DNA from: Opisthocomus hoazin
Taxonomy: Eukaryota > Chordata > Aves > Opisthocomiformes > Opisthocomidae
Assembly: GCF_030867145.1 (NCBI RefSeq)
Contig: NC_134427.1
Span: 18,003,001 to 18,067,000 of the forward strand
Direction: 5' to 3'
DNA: 64,000 nucleotides
Positions within the stretch are counted from its first letter, which is position 1; each line of letters opens with the position of its first letter. Below the pieces are notes generated by a model. The model had not been told where the DNA came from. It did no database searches and saw nothing but the letters and a program-made list of their open reading frames with translations. The position numbers and the translations under genes are program-made. Shown one piece after another: positions 55,901-64,000 of this stretch.

Positions 55901-58900
55901 CCTTTTAAATGCCTACAAATATCTGCAGGGTGGGTGTCAGGAGGATGGGGCCAGACTCTTTCCAGTGGTGCCCAGCGACAGGACAAGGGGCAACGGGCAC
56001 AAACTGAAGCACAGGAAGTTCCATCTGAACACGAGGAAGAACTTCTTCCCTCTGAGGGTGACGGAGCCCTGGAACAGACTGCCCAGGGAGGTTGTGGAGT
56101 CTCCTTCTCTGGAGATATTCAAGACCCGCCTGGACAAGGTCCTCTGCAGCCTGCTCTGGGTGACCCTGCTTCGGCAGGGGGGTTGGACTAGATGACCCAC
56201 AGAAGTCCCTGCCAACCCCCAACATTATGTAATTCTGTGAGTCTCTTCAAGACTCCTTTTGAGAAGAAAAACCCACAGTGGATTGCTGTGGCGGGGAGGG
56301 TGTGAGGAGGAAGCAATACCGTATGTGACTGCTGTGGCACGCAGGCAGCTGTGATTGCTGGGGGTGTTTAGAGCCTTACCCACACTGCATCGCGGAGCAG
56401 TATTAGGCAGGATTTGATTTGTTTTCCAGCGCAGTTCGCAGGCTCACAGGAGAACCCTGCAGGCGGTGCTGCCTGGCAGGCCAGGAGCCGAGCTTCTCAC
56501 CTGGGCAGCGCAGCCTGGGTGGCAGCCAGGGCACGGCCAGCACCAGGCCAGGATCTATCACCAGGGCAAGCGCGTCTTCTGTTTTACGCCATTTCCCTGT
56601 GAACAGATGGCTGTGCTGGCTGCAAACCATCCATTATATAAAAATCAAAAATCATGCCGCAGTGAAATAAAGCTACTCAGCTGTGTTGCTGAATGGATTT
56701 CAGACACTGACTATACAAGAAAAACAAAGATCATTTAATGTTAATAGCATACATTTTGCTCTCCAGCCATTGCAGAAAGGCAGTCTATCTGCAAGGGAAG
56801 TGCATACGCCAGTGTGATGGCATAAACAAGCCCATGTCTTCAGTATTTGTTCTAAAAATAATAAATTCCTGGTACCACCTAATAAGCTAGTTTCTTCAAG
56901 TACCAGTGCATGTATACTCAACAACAAACTATTGCTTCCAGCGCTTACTCCTGTATAATAAAACAATATGACTTTACCTATTTGAAAAAACGACTTCTGT
57001 ATTTAAGTCTTGTTGACGAATACCCTATATAAGGCAGTCACTGCAAAACAAAATACAGATTTGTGGCTAAACTGTCCCAATTTCTTCATTATTAGAGCTG
57101 GATTCATTAATGCTCCTGTCACATCTTGCATGATGCTTCACATAATCTGTACTCCAAGAGCTTATTTTTAATCCTTTTCTGACGTACAGTGTAATGCAGA
57201 ATCAAATCACACGCAGCACTTGAATTGTGCTTTAATCACTGAGGAACTCGGAGGGGAAACGTGCACACGCTGAGCCTAATGAATTGCACTGAGTGCAAGT
57301 AGGAACACTGCTCACTGCATGAGTGAGTAACAAAGGTCATTTTTCTTTGCACAGAGAGTGAGATGTAGTTTGTATTAGGCTCCCAGTCTGATTCTGTTAT
57401 TTTTAAGGAACCGTAGCACTAAACTGTATGCCCAGCTGACACTGCCTCCGGGCACAAATGTGACCTACTGCACAAGTGACAGACTTACCTTGCTTGGGTA
57501 TGAGATTTCTCACTAAACACTGATGTCTGAGTAGGGACAAATAAAGGGCGTAGTCTCGTTCTTTCACTCAGAGCTGAGCACCATCTGTTTCTGAGTAACA
57601 CGCTTGTACTGAGGCACTGTTTTTAGTCATGTTTAGTCACTGGGACTGTCTTACATAGGACTAGGTTTTGTACCTGAACGCAAACCAGTAGCTCTTATGA
57701 ACACCTACCTCCCGCAGATTTATGCGCAGACACCTTGGAACAATATTTACAACACTTAGAAGGTCTTTTAATCAGTACCATCTAAATACTGTTAACTAAC
57801 ATTAAAAATTAACTGCTGCTAGTGCAACCACACATGGCTACTAAGTATCATGACTAGAAAGACTCTGCAGAAAAAGTTTTGCTCTTTACAACTGTTTTCT
57901 GCACAAAACAGTACTTACTAGACGGGCTGAGTACAACCATGATAAACACATAAGGCTGACTATAGCCTGTCCTGGTACTTGCTCTCTGGAGTGATGTTGG
58001 TTGAAGGGTTATTCCCTTTGACAGATCTGCCTTAGCGCACATAGGTACAGGATTACAAATGCAAATAACACTTTGAAGACAAACTGCTCACTCCTGTGTG
58101 TCATTCTCATAGGTACAAATTCAAGCTACACATGACTATTGTACACCTGCTCTTTCAGTCTAGAAATATTGCCATTTCGATGTTAATTGAGCTCAGCTTA
58201 TACTGCTAAAAATATGGATTAAAAGTAATACAGTAAACTCCCCATTCAGGTATTTTCTCTTCTTCCCCCCACCTCCCATCGCAGCCCAAACTTGCACTCT
58301 AAGAGACTCTTCCTGGGAACAAGTCCTTCCGAACACAGAAACACATCAATAAACAGCAGCTAGAGTGGTATGTTGCCCAGTTCTGAAAATTCTACTTTAC
58401 ACTTTTTGCTCAGCTACATACTTTGCAACTGAGCATGCTACATTGAAAACTTCTAATTAAACTCCTGAAGAATTTGTAAAAGAACATCTAAAACTACTGG
58501 TGAGTACTGATAAAAGAGAATGCCACCTTCTGCTGAAGAAAAACTGTATTTAGAAGGAACCTGCATTTCTCATAAAACTTTTAATAAGAAGTAGCGAATC
58601 AAATTGGTTAATTACCATTTTATGGTTGGCAAAAGGGCAAATTACATGCCATCCATTTCTAAACTTCTAAATGTCTCCGGTGCTTTTAATTAAAGCTGCC
58701 ATCTAGAAACTACTAAAGCAATTTTATGCAATTAGTTATTTATAGGTTACCATAATACACCACTCAAAATATGATTCAAGTGATTTGCAGTCTGTTGCTT
58801 TGTGATCTTTGTCATCTTTACCTCATCACTGTCTCAGTACTAGCGGCAAAATATTCAACAGTTCTTTGTCAGCTGGAACACGACTTCAGTACCTGCACTT

Positions 58901-61900
58901 GAGTGTTGTTCTCTTTCGATGCCTAACAGCAGATTTGGAGCAAGCAGCGTTTTTAACTACTGACTGCGAATGAAAATGACCTGCTTCCAGTCTGAGACGT
59001 GATGACTGGGGTCATACTTACTGCTGACAAGGGTTAGCAGAAAAGTGAGTAACTTACGCACTCAGATGAGGGTTGGATGAAATTCTGGAAAACCTGCTGT
59101 CCAAAAAGTTTACCTTAAATGTTCTACAAGGGTTCCCAGACTTCAGAAATCATAGGTAGCTAAGACTACTGAAGAGAAAAATAAGGATTAAATCTTGCTA
59201 AATCAAAAATGGCATGAGATTAATTTTTTGCTGGTTCTAGGACACATACATGACAATGACTAGAAGGCTGCAAATCACCTTGGTTTGTCTATTTCTTACT
59301 TTATTTATTGCTAATGAAACATCTCACCCCATTCTGCTTTCCTTTTTTGAATTGTATGGAAGCTCTGAAAAGGTCTTGGGAGTCTACAGAATCGCAAAGA
59401 TTGCTGAATAAATAGTATTGATCCTTATCTACGACAAAAGAGGGTCTTGTTTTCGTAAAGGGCTATATTAGGAATTTGGTCTGCATCCTACTGAAGGTAA
59501 CAGGAATCTTTTAACTAAGCAAGAGCAGGCCCTAAACGGGCTACTGTCATTTAACAAATGTAAAGGTTTAATCTGAGCCGTTGTTCTTACAGCTTTATTT
59601 ACTTTAGAAAGTATTGCTGCAGATGGTTAGCAACAAGACTGATTATTTCAGGATGTAAGCTACTGGGGCAAACACATTTTCAAAACCATGATTTTTTTTA
59701 GTACTATTTCCTTAGTAAAGTAATTTCAACCAAAATGAATAAAACTACACTGCAGAACTGATTTTTAATTAAAGCTTTCATTTGTGTTGCTCGTTCCTGG
59801 TCATGGGTCTGAGTGAAAAAGGCTCTCTGCTACAGCTGCGTACAAGGTAATTTTAGGCATGGCATTTAGAACTTAGTCCAACCTTCTACAGTTCCCTGGT
59901 GTTTACTTTCAGGTCACTGCACCACACCGATGTGCTCTGTACTCAGTGTGCAGTTTTTAATTTCTCGAGGCATTGCCTGCACACACTGCTTGCACAGACA
60001 GTGGGTGCATCTATCTTCTAGTTCTAGAGACCGGTCTGGACCCAGGAATCAAAAGGCAAACATTGCAGGACCTTAGATGCTTAAATCCTTGGATTTAGTG
60101 CTTGGGCTTCCAAATCTTGTAAATCACATCTGACGTTTAGGGTTCAGTCTTTGGAGGGACTTACTGTTTTCACAACAGTTACTCCGTTTGTGTTTCCCCC
60201 ACAGCTGTCCAGCGTGAATGCTCCGAGGTGGTCACAAACACCAGGTAATGGAAACCCTATGTTAATCTAAGACACCCTCCTTAGTATACTGACTGGGAGA
60301 CACTGTAGCTCAGCAAAAATGCTGTAACGATGTCTCAGCCTCTCACTGCCTCTGCCAATTAAGCTTGGAAAGTCGAATCTCTTCACATGTCTAAAGCCCA
60401 CTGATTTCAGAAGGGCAGGGGAGGCAAGCGTTTAATGCCTTTGATCCAGGCATTGGCTTTGCAGTGCTAAGTAGAACAACTCCCAGGTACTTCTATTAAT
60501 TTTAGTGCGTCTTACTGCTCCAATACTCAATGACTAATCTAATTAAAATCAGGACACTGTCCCTTAGTGCCTTATTATAAATACTCATCCAGATTGTTTA
60601 AAAGGTAGTGCTGGTGACTAGGTGTGTCACAAATACATTTTATCAAAAAATCCCCAGACCCACCAAACAGCATTCCCCACCCCAAAATTAAAATCTGTCA
60701 CTTGGTAAAGTTCAAGTCATTGGAATTCAGGCAATGATTAATATCTTGTATAGTTACTTCTTCATTTTCAATATCTTCTTGTGTAATAAATGCGTTCAGC
60801 TTGTCACAGATCTTGTTTTATGTGTCCACCTTGTATCATTTCACATTCTGCTTAAGTACTTGGTCATCTATTACATGACTCATTAGTCTGAGATCTCTAC
60901 AGAACTAAAGAAAGTTCCAGTAAAAATAATATATTGAAGTTCAAATTTCAACTGTATCACCCATGCATGTTCAAAAGCATCTTTCAAAGTCAGCGCAACA
61001 TACAATAGTGCAAGATTAATCTTCACTAAGCCCCATCTCTAGTCCTTCACAGAGACGTGCAAATAGAGTGAACAAAGCTGCACGTGTTTGTTACCCGCAA
61101 AAGAAAAGTTATGGAAAGCAGATCAAATCATAACTGATTAGTGTGACTTCATGACGTTTTCCTGTATGGCATTCAATTCCTGGTCACTAGGCAAAGGCAG
61201 TCTTGCCAAATAAAAATGATGAGACATAAAAGTTGATGAAAGCTTTAAATCATTAAAAAAAATAATCTAGGACTCTCCCCAAACCTTCCTCCATGCCCAC
61301 TGAAGCAGAAAAATTGTTACGAGTTCAAAAAAGTTGAAACACCATTTGAAGCAGCTTTCAGTCAGAGAAGTAAATAAGAAAGAGTATTTGAATTTCCACT
61401 TCTTTACATACTTCTGAGGAAGTTACCAAACAGGATTAAGTTTCACAAGTGCTACACAGTAGGTTTTTCTTATCAATATTGCAATTGGATAAACTGAGTC
61501 ATACAGATAAGCCCTTATTCAGATTCACACGTGGCCAGTAGCAAAAACGAGAATACAACTTTTGAGCTGGAACTAACCGAGGTCAGATGGCCACTAAATG
61601 GAGTTCTTTCTCAGATACTACCTTTCTACCAAGAGGTAAATTTATTTTTCATTTATAGCAGGAAAAAAGGAATACTCAGGACAAAAATAATGCCGCATAT
61701 GAAAAAAAAAAAAAAAAAGAGTCAAAAGTTTTTCTATATCAGCTTATAAAATAAAGGCTATTCTTGTCTGGTCACTGAGTAATGCAAATGATTATATTTA
61801 ATAATCTCTTGGCAATTACTCTGTCTTTATCTGCATCATCAGGTACTGCAAAAATCTCAGAGATGAGAAATTCGAAGCGATTCATTTACTTCTGTGGTCA

Positions 61901-64000
61901 AATACTATATAACATTGCGTGGTGTTGTGTTCAAAAAGATAAAGATAACATGTTGGTGATTCTGTGGACTCACCAAAATTTTTGTCAGTGTTTCTTGCCC
62001 CCTAGAAAAAATATTTTTGCGTATACTGTTTCAATGCTATTTCAGTAGAAACGTGACATCTTCTGACTTGACAGTTATTCCAATAACAAGCAAAACAACG
62101 GATCCAAAAGAATCTCTGAAACTGTATTTAAGTATGCGAGACTTCTAGGTTTCTTAATAAGTAACAGACCTATGGGTACCAGGCAAGCACTTCCTACTAC
62201 TTTCCAAGGTTATTTAACCTCTTACAATTTAGAGGAAAACAAGGACATGCACTTACAAGGCATTATGATAAGACACAGCCAACTGTTCACACTGTGCTAG
62301 TGACCACAGGTCGATGCTGCGTTTTGCTAGGCCCTGTATAAACAGGGAATTGGCAGGCCATAGTTCCTTGAGATTAAAATGCCAAACTTAACAAATCCGA
62401 CTATTTCAAACTGATGTAATTTAGAGTAGATGCATAAACCGAAAGCAGCTGGGAGCCATGACCCGCATTTGCCAATATATAAGCCATTGCCTGCTAACAG
62501 TTAATTTTTTAATATTTGCTGGCTGCCCCAGAGCTCATGAATTGTACTTTTATTCCTCTCGATTTCTTTATAAGTAGAACCTTCTGTTAAGGAAGCCAGC
62601 TATGCATGGGTATTTTTAAAGTAAATAGCATATTACAAATTTTTACCAAGCGCAATAAGAAGATAAGATGGAACAACTAATTGTATTGCAATTAGCTATA
62701 TTAAATTGTAATTGGCAATAAAACATTGATCATTTTCCTGCTTAAGGTTCTGAAAATCTTTGTTTTCTACTATTTTTAGAATTGATTCATTACATTAATT
62801 GGCTGACTGAAGATTAACATTTATTTGTACTTACCTCACACTTGCCTTCTATCATTAAAGACATGTTAAAGTCACTCTATAATTACAATGTGTCTCCTGC
62901 TAAGCCTTAAAACAGGATTATTTGCTTGTCTTGGAGACGTTTCTGTCTGGATATACTTTCTAATTTCCTACTGATACATAGACTTCCTTTATTAGCTCAC
63001 GAAAAATAATCAAAGCCCTTCTTTACAGCTAGTCATTAGGAGGGAGCGGAGTGCTGCTGGGGGAGCACGCTAAAAGCCCGCTCGGGGCTCTGCCAGGCGA
63101 GTTGCTGAGTACCCTTTGTTCCAGGGATTTCAGTGGGCGTTGAGGGTGTTCAGCTGCTTTAGAGCACCAAATCCAGAGACTTTATCATGGGGATTAATTG
63201 TGGCGCTGGTGGGGATTCAAGGCTTCACAGGCGTTTTGTCTGTGACAATACGGGATGTGGTCTGACAGGGAGGCTGCCGCAAAACACTTCTGCCACGTGC
63301 GGTAGGCGAGATGCTCACCTTTCGCAAAGTGCATTTAATGAGGAAAGACACATCAGAGTTCCAAATAAACTTGATTTTACTGGCTGTCTGATTGGAACCG
63401 CCCTGATTTAATGAGTATGAGTAAGCTCCATTAACATTACAAGAACCACCTGAATGCGTAAAATATAAAAATTTGACTTTGCAACCATATTATTTGCTTA
63501 AAAGTTAAACATAATTAAACACTGCCACCTTGCAAGAGAAAGGTAACAAAAGAGGAGTGTTGCCACAGAACGAAAGGGTATTTCAGAAGATGCTAGCTGG
63601 AGCTTGCAGCTCATGCTACTGCCTCATAAAGGACTGGTTGTATTAAAAACATGAGTGAGCTTTATGACATGATTTGGCTTGCTTATAGTTAATTAAATCA
63701 TCACTTCAGATCCATTTCTGTACATTGAGATGCATCTGAGTTTCTAAATAATGGAAGGAAATAATAGATGATCAACACCAAGTACCTCAGACACACTCTT
63801 TTCTTACCTCTTGGGCTGTTGAGAGATGCCTCGGACGCCTTTCCGCCATCTCCACAGTGACTCTGGTCAAATGGAAGGCACTGATCACCCGTTCCTGCCA
63901 CTACATCTGCGTTTTTGGCCAGGTCCTTTGTTTCAACGAGTGATTTTGCTTTGTAGACTTTTCTGGTGTTGGTATCTGATAAGTAAAGGGATTCTGACAC
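7166..64000 (-). CDS. TENM1: Teneurin-1, C-terminal 1480 residues in 11 exons (5' part off window)
   Basis: Teneurins are large type II transmembrane proteins of neurons that dimerise and bind latrophilins and other teneurins across synapses. Joining the eleven exons at GT/AG sites gives 1480 uninterrupted residues and a TAA stop (7166-7168). Using window residues w1-w1480, w1 to about w380 is NHL beta-propeller sequence, and about w400-w1110 is the YD-repeat (RHS-like) shell. The RHS core lies near w1090-w1150 (YGEIY, then AGRW), followed by the C-terminal antibiotic-binding-like and Tox-GHH-like region ending in TCAP-1. Many N-x-S/T sequons (NGTH, NFTY, NATF, NISL, NHTS, NVTV) fit an extracellular domain. 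The TCAP sequence picks TENM1 among the four paralogues. The cytoplasmic domain, membrane helix and EGF repeats are upstream, beyond 64000. No frameshift or missing exon was seen. Paralogue identity is from memory of the family, not a database search. Confidence 0.97.
7178..7300 (-). other. TCAP-1 peptide (teneurin C-terminal associated peptide)
   Basis: The 41 residues from QQLLSTGRV to RQSEI, preceded by GEK and followed by GRR and the stop. The glycine-dibasic ending is a classic C-terminal amidation and processing signal. TCAP peptides are described as CRF-like neuropeptides that bind latrophilins. Whether the peptide is released by cleavage or by a separate short transcript cannot be judged from sequence. 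Confidence 0.93.
7925..9368 (-). other. TENM1 intron 10 of window
   Basis: 1444 nt, phase 0, GTTAGC...TTTTCCAG. It contains T-rich stretches but no recognised repeat or gene. Open frames at 8756-9351 on both strands are short and overlap one another. Confidence 0.9.
9369..9511 (-). CDS. TENM1: TENM1 exon J: linker and C-terminal domain
   Basis: 143 nt, w1181-w1228. The acceptor is GTTTTGCAG and the donor is GTTAGC, phase 0. The split codon G|AC gives the D of [19 protein letters not shown]. It continues [20 protein letters not shown] and ends [11 protein letters not shown]. This segment follows the RHS core, where the chain leaves the shell and forms the extracellular C-terminal appendage. 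Confidence 0.96.
9512..10021 (-). other. TENM1 intron 9 of window (shortest)
   Basis: 510 nt, phase 1, GTAAAA...TTTTGCAG. It is AT-rich and contains a 21-bp tandem repeat at 9875-9916. Nothing else was recognised. Confidence 0.9.
9875..9916. repeat. 21-bp tandem repeat, two copies
   Basis: Two adjacent copies of ATTTTAATATATATAAGATT plus one base, 20 of 21 positions identical. It is AT-rich and intronic. Confidence 0.9.
10022..11242 (-). CDS. TENM1: TENM1 exon I: large YD/RHS exon with RHS core
   Basis: 1221 nt, w774-w1180 plus one base; the largest exon here and symmetric (phase 1-1). The acceptor is GTCTTGGACAG and the donor is GTAAAA. It opens [20 protein letters not shown] and contains many YD units ([90 protein letters not shown]). 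The RHS core follows: YTPYGEIY near w1097, [20 protein letters not shown], then AGRW at about w1137-w1140. In teneurin structures this region closes the barrel-shaped shell. Where bacterial RHS cores have an aspartate after the proline, this reads TTPHHHIW. Confidence 0.97.
11243..11912 (-). other. TENM1 intron 8 of window
   Basis: 670 nt, phase 1, with weak donor GTTTGT and acceptor CTTGGACAG. AT-rich. The upstream exon frame stays open for 49 codons into it (stop at about 11761), so retention would add a short tail and end the protein inside the shell. Confidence 0.9.
11913..12300 (-). CDS. TENM1: TENM1 exon H: YD shell
   Basis: 388 nt, w645-w773 plus one base. The acceptor is TGTTTGGTTGCAG and the donor GTTTGT is weak, phase 1. 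It begins [20 protein letters not shown] and continues with [38 protein letters not shown] and CTIRYRQTG, the usual teneurin shell order. This exon is GC-richer than its flanks (for example 12110-12300). The open frame continues 49 codons past the donor. Confidence 0.96.
12301..16402 (-). other. TENM1 intron 7 of window
   Basis: 4102 nt, phase 0, GTAAAT...GGTTGCAG. Unique-looking sequence, somewhat GC-richer at 12500-13750. No mobile element, RNA gene or conserved protein frame was recognised. Confidence 0.88.
16403..16699 (-). CDS. TENM1: TENM1 exon G: YD shell (symmetric 0-0 exon)
   Basis: 297 nt, exactly 99 codons, w546-w644. The acceptor is TTTGTGTTTAG and the donor is GTAAAT, with phase 0 at both ends. 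The product starts [20 protein letters not shown], runs through [20 protein letters not shown] and ends [15 protein letters not shown]. Two YD-type units are visible ([23 protein letters not shown]). Because both ends are phase 0, skipping it would keep frame. No evidence of skipping is available here. Confidence 0.96.
16700..22754 (-). other. TENM1 intron 6 of window
   Basis: 6055 nt, phase 0, GTAAGG...GTGTTTAG. AT-rich with an A20 run at 19179-19198. No gene or mobile element was recognised. Confidence 0.88.
19179..19198. repeat. A20 homopolymer
   Basis: Twenty consecutive A on plus, intron 6 of the window. I see no processed-gene sequence upstream that it could be the tail of. Confidence 0.9.
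22755..22990 (-). CDS. TENM1: TENM1 exon F: YD shell
   Basis: 236 nt, w467-w545. The acceptor is TTTTTTGACAG and the donor is GTAAGG, phase 0. The first codon is completed from exon E (G|AT, aspartate) to give [17 protein letters not shown]. It continues [37 protein letters not shown] and ends FERRLR. All of this is characteristic of the teneurin shell and reads through without a stop. Confidence 0.96.
22991..25168 (-). other. TENM1 intron 5 of window
   Basis: 2178 nt, phase 1, GTAATT...TTGACAG. It is moderately GC-rich at 23470-23900, where several short frames overlap on both strands. None resembles a known protein. Confidence 0.88.
25169..25341 (-). CDS. TENM1: TENM1 exon E: YD shell
   Basis: 173 nt, w409-w466 plus one base. 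The acceptor is CATGTCTTGCAG and the donor is GTAATT, phase 1. The split codon GA|G restores the E of [12 protein letters not shown]. The exon contains the classic YD repeat [20 protein letters not shown] and ends TSTIYTLKQ. Two sequons, NAT and NFS, are present. A long T/C tract follows upstream of the acceptor in the transcript sense (A-run 25409-25425 on plus). Confidence 0.96.
25342..30439 (-). other. TENM1 intron 4 of window
   Basis: 5098 nt, phase 2, GTAAGT...CTTGCAG. It holds an A17 run at 25409-25425 (T-run before the acceptor in transcript sense) and the CpG-rich patch at 25560-25740. The rest is AT-rich and unrecognised. Confidence 0.88.
25560..25740. other. Intronic CpG-rich patch
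   Basis: I count about 14 CpGs between 25618 and 25735, in a stretch flanked by AT-rich intron. A plus-strand AATAAA lies just after it (about 25746). No exon or known element was recognised. It starts about 220 bp upstream of exon E in the direction of transcription. Confidence 0.5.
30440..30950 (-). CDS. TENM1: TENM1 exon D: last NHL blade to start of YD shell
   Basis: 511 nt, w239-w408 plus two bases. The acceptor is CCTCCTCCAG, and the donor GTAAGT is a near-consensus match, phase 2. It opens [19 protein letters not shown], then an NHL strand [15 protein letters not shown], then passes into YD-type sequence ([43 protein letters not shown]) and ends WTTVYE. N-x-S/T sites occur at NGTH and NFTY. 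Confidence 0.97.
30951..32726 (-). other. TENM1 intron 3 of window
   Basis: 1776 nt, phase 1, GTAAGG...CTCCTCCAG. Nothing recognised beyond a short CAGCAG cluster near 32229. Confidence 0.88.
32727..33093 (-). CDS. TENM1: TENM1 exon C: NHL propeller
   Basis: 367 nt, w117-w238 plus one base. The acceptor is TTTTTTTCCAG and the donor is GTAAGG, phase 1. It starts [20 protein letters not shown] and ends in the cysteine-rich stretch [16 protein letters not shown]. It contains two to three NHL strands ([28 protein letters not shown]). The four closely spaced cysteines near w225-w236 fit the disulfide-bonded loop of teneurin propellers. Confidence 0.97.
40830..41270. repeat. Degenerate CTAGA-rich repeat region
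   Basis: Nine exact CTAGA pentamers (near 40835, 40952, 41003, 41021, 41121, 41166, 41183, 41258 and 41264) and several CTAGT/CTAAA variants occur in about 440 bp. They are often followed by AAGGGCT-like or AAGGTGCT-like words and CAGAAGGGCTC. The spacing is irregular, so this looks like an old decayed minisatellite. Confidence 0.6.
42113..42128. repeat. T16 homopolymer
   Basis: Sixteen consecutive T on plus, intron 2 of the window. No retroposed sequence is visible next to it. Confidence 0.9.
42601..42612. repeat. C12 homopolymer
   Basis: Twelve consecutive C on plus, G12 in transcript sense, inside intron 2 of the window. Confidence 0.9.
45850..46577 (-). mobile_element. CR1 LINE, 5'-truncated 3' end (copy A)
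   Basis: A non-LTR retrotransposon fragment on the minus strand, the same strand as TENM1. Its frame (46577 down to 45948) encodes the C-terminal end of the CR1 reverse-transcriptase ORF, with landmarks [40 protein letters not shown] and [20 protein letters not shown]. It ends in the short 3' UTR (GGGTTGGACTAGATGACCC) and four CACAGAAT units on plus (ATTCTGTG in element sense, 45852-45883), the diagnostic CR1 tail. It is truncated at its 5' end near 46577 and cannot move by itself. The open frame across about 210 codons suggests modest age. Confidence 0.95.
48122..48140. repeat. (GACA)n microsatellite
   Basis: Nearly five tandem GACA units followed by a few ACACA-type bases, in intron 2 of the window. 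Confidence 0.9.
51946..52100 (-). CDS. TENM1: TENM1 exon B: NHL propeller
   Basis: 155 nt, w65-w116. The acceptor is CTCCATCCAG before GTATCAC and the donor is GTAGAC, phase 0 at the 3' end. The split glycine codon G|GT joins exon A correctly. The product begins [20 protein letters not shown] and ends SGMDITQ, an NHL blade with the usual G-x-x-V-D and Y/F-V-x-D spacing. The reading frame stays open for 64 codons past the donor (to 51751), which is unusual for this intron start. Confidence 0.96.
55455..56239 (+). mobile_element. CR1 LINE, 5'-truncated 3' end (copy B)
   Basis: A second CR1 fragment, plus strand, antisense to TENM1. Its frame runs from about 55455 to 56195: [60 protein letters not shown] and [17 protein letters not shown]. 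It then has the GGTTGGACTAGATGACCC 3' UTR and a worn terminal repeat (ATTATGTAATTCTGTG, 56224-56239). It is about 30 residues longer at its 5' side than copy A. By eye there are about 18 differences in about 208 shared residues. The 5' junction is approximate. Confidence 0.95.
61702..61718. repeat. A17 homopolymer
   Basis: Seventeen consecutive A on plus in intron 1 of the window. Confidence 0.85.
63808..64000 (-). CDS. TENM1: TENM1 exon A (partial, window edge): NHL propeller
   Basis: Encodes w1-w64 plus one base, starting in frame at the window edge ([17 protein letters not shown]) and ending SPRG. The splice donor is GTAAGA (63807 downwards), phase 1. The motif [13 protein letters not shown] is a typical NHL blade strand, and the [20 protein letters not shown] stretch carries conserved propeller cysteines. 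The 5' end of the exon is not in the window. The alternatively spliced mini-exon known between the first propeller blades of teneurins (splice site B) should lie just upstream. Confidence 0.95.

Larger units (their letters stand above)
52101..63807 (-). other. TENM1 intron 1 of window (11.7 kb)
   Basis: 11707 nt, phase 1, GTAAGA...CCATCCAG. It contains CR1 copy B, GC-richer sequence at 53780-54060, 54360-54840 and 55180-55310, and an A17 run near 61710. From 56300 to 63800 it is mostly AT-rich with no long open frame and no recognised element. Confidence 0.88.

Noticed and set aside
55937..56225. Minus-strand frames of 92 and 106 codons
   Set aside because: Antisense of CR1 copy B. The matching plus-strand frames at 45837-46170 are antisense of copy A.

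Overview
This is nuclear DNA from a vertebrate, most likely a bird. The evidence is long GT-AG introns, AT-rich noncoding DNA, and two 5'-truncated CR1 LINEs with the 8-bp terminal repeats typical of sauropsid CR1. There is no bacterial or phage-like gene organisation. One protein-coding gene is recognisable: the 3' half of teneurin-1 (TENM1/ODZ1) on the minus strand. I assign the TENM1 paralogue from the C-terminal peptide, which reads as TCAP-1 (begins [10 protein letters not shown], contains [10 protein letters not shown], ends MRQSEIGRR). TENM2 and TENM3 end differently.

Eleven coding exons were placed by joining reading frames at GT/AG boundaries. From 5' to 3' of the gene (right to left in the window) they are 64000-63808 (cut by the window edge), 52100-51946, 33093-32727, 30950-30440, 25341-25169, 22990-22755, 16699-16403, 12300-11913, 11242-10022, 9511-9369 and 7924-7166 (stop). 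All phases agree across the joins. The pieces total 4443 nt, that is 1480 residues plus a stop, with no frameshift or premature stop. Against a human TENM1 of about 2725 aa this is roughly residue 1246 to the end: most of the NHL beta-propeller, the YD/RHS shell, the RHS core, and the C-terminal Tox-GHH-like/TCAP region. The N-terminal cytoplasmic domain, membrane span and EGF repeats lie beyond the right edge.

The 3' untranslated region probably runs from 7165 to about 2890. There an AATAAA on the minus strand (2906-2911) is followed by a GU-rich stretch. This presumed UTR is mostly AT-rich but holds a dense CpG patch (about 3640-3975), a second GC-rich block (about 5390-5580) and G-runs in the transcript sense (5827-5861). 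Positions 1-2880 are 3' flank and contain an exact 74-bp tandem duplication (2154-2301).

The introns are 510 nt to 18.9 kb. The two largest each hold one CR1 fragment (45850-46577 minus; about 55455-56239 plus). The fragments are in opposite orientation, about 9 kb apart, and about 91% identical in protein over their shared part. Other intronic structure is limited to homopolymer and short tandem repeats, a degenerate CTAGA-rich repeat region (40830-41270) and a CpG-rich patch (25560-25740). I found no convincing second protein gene, tRNA, rRNA, CRISPR array or new multi-gene system.
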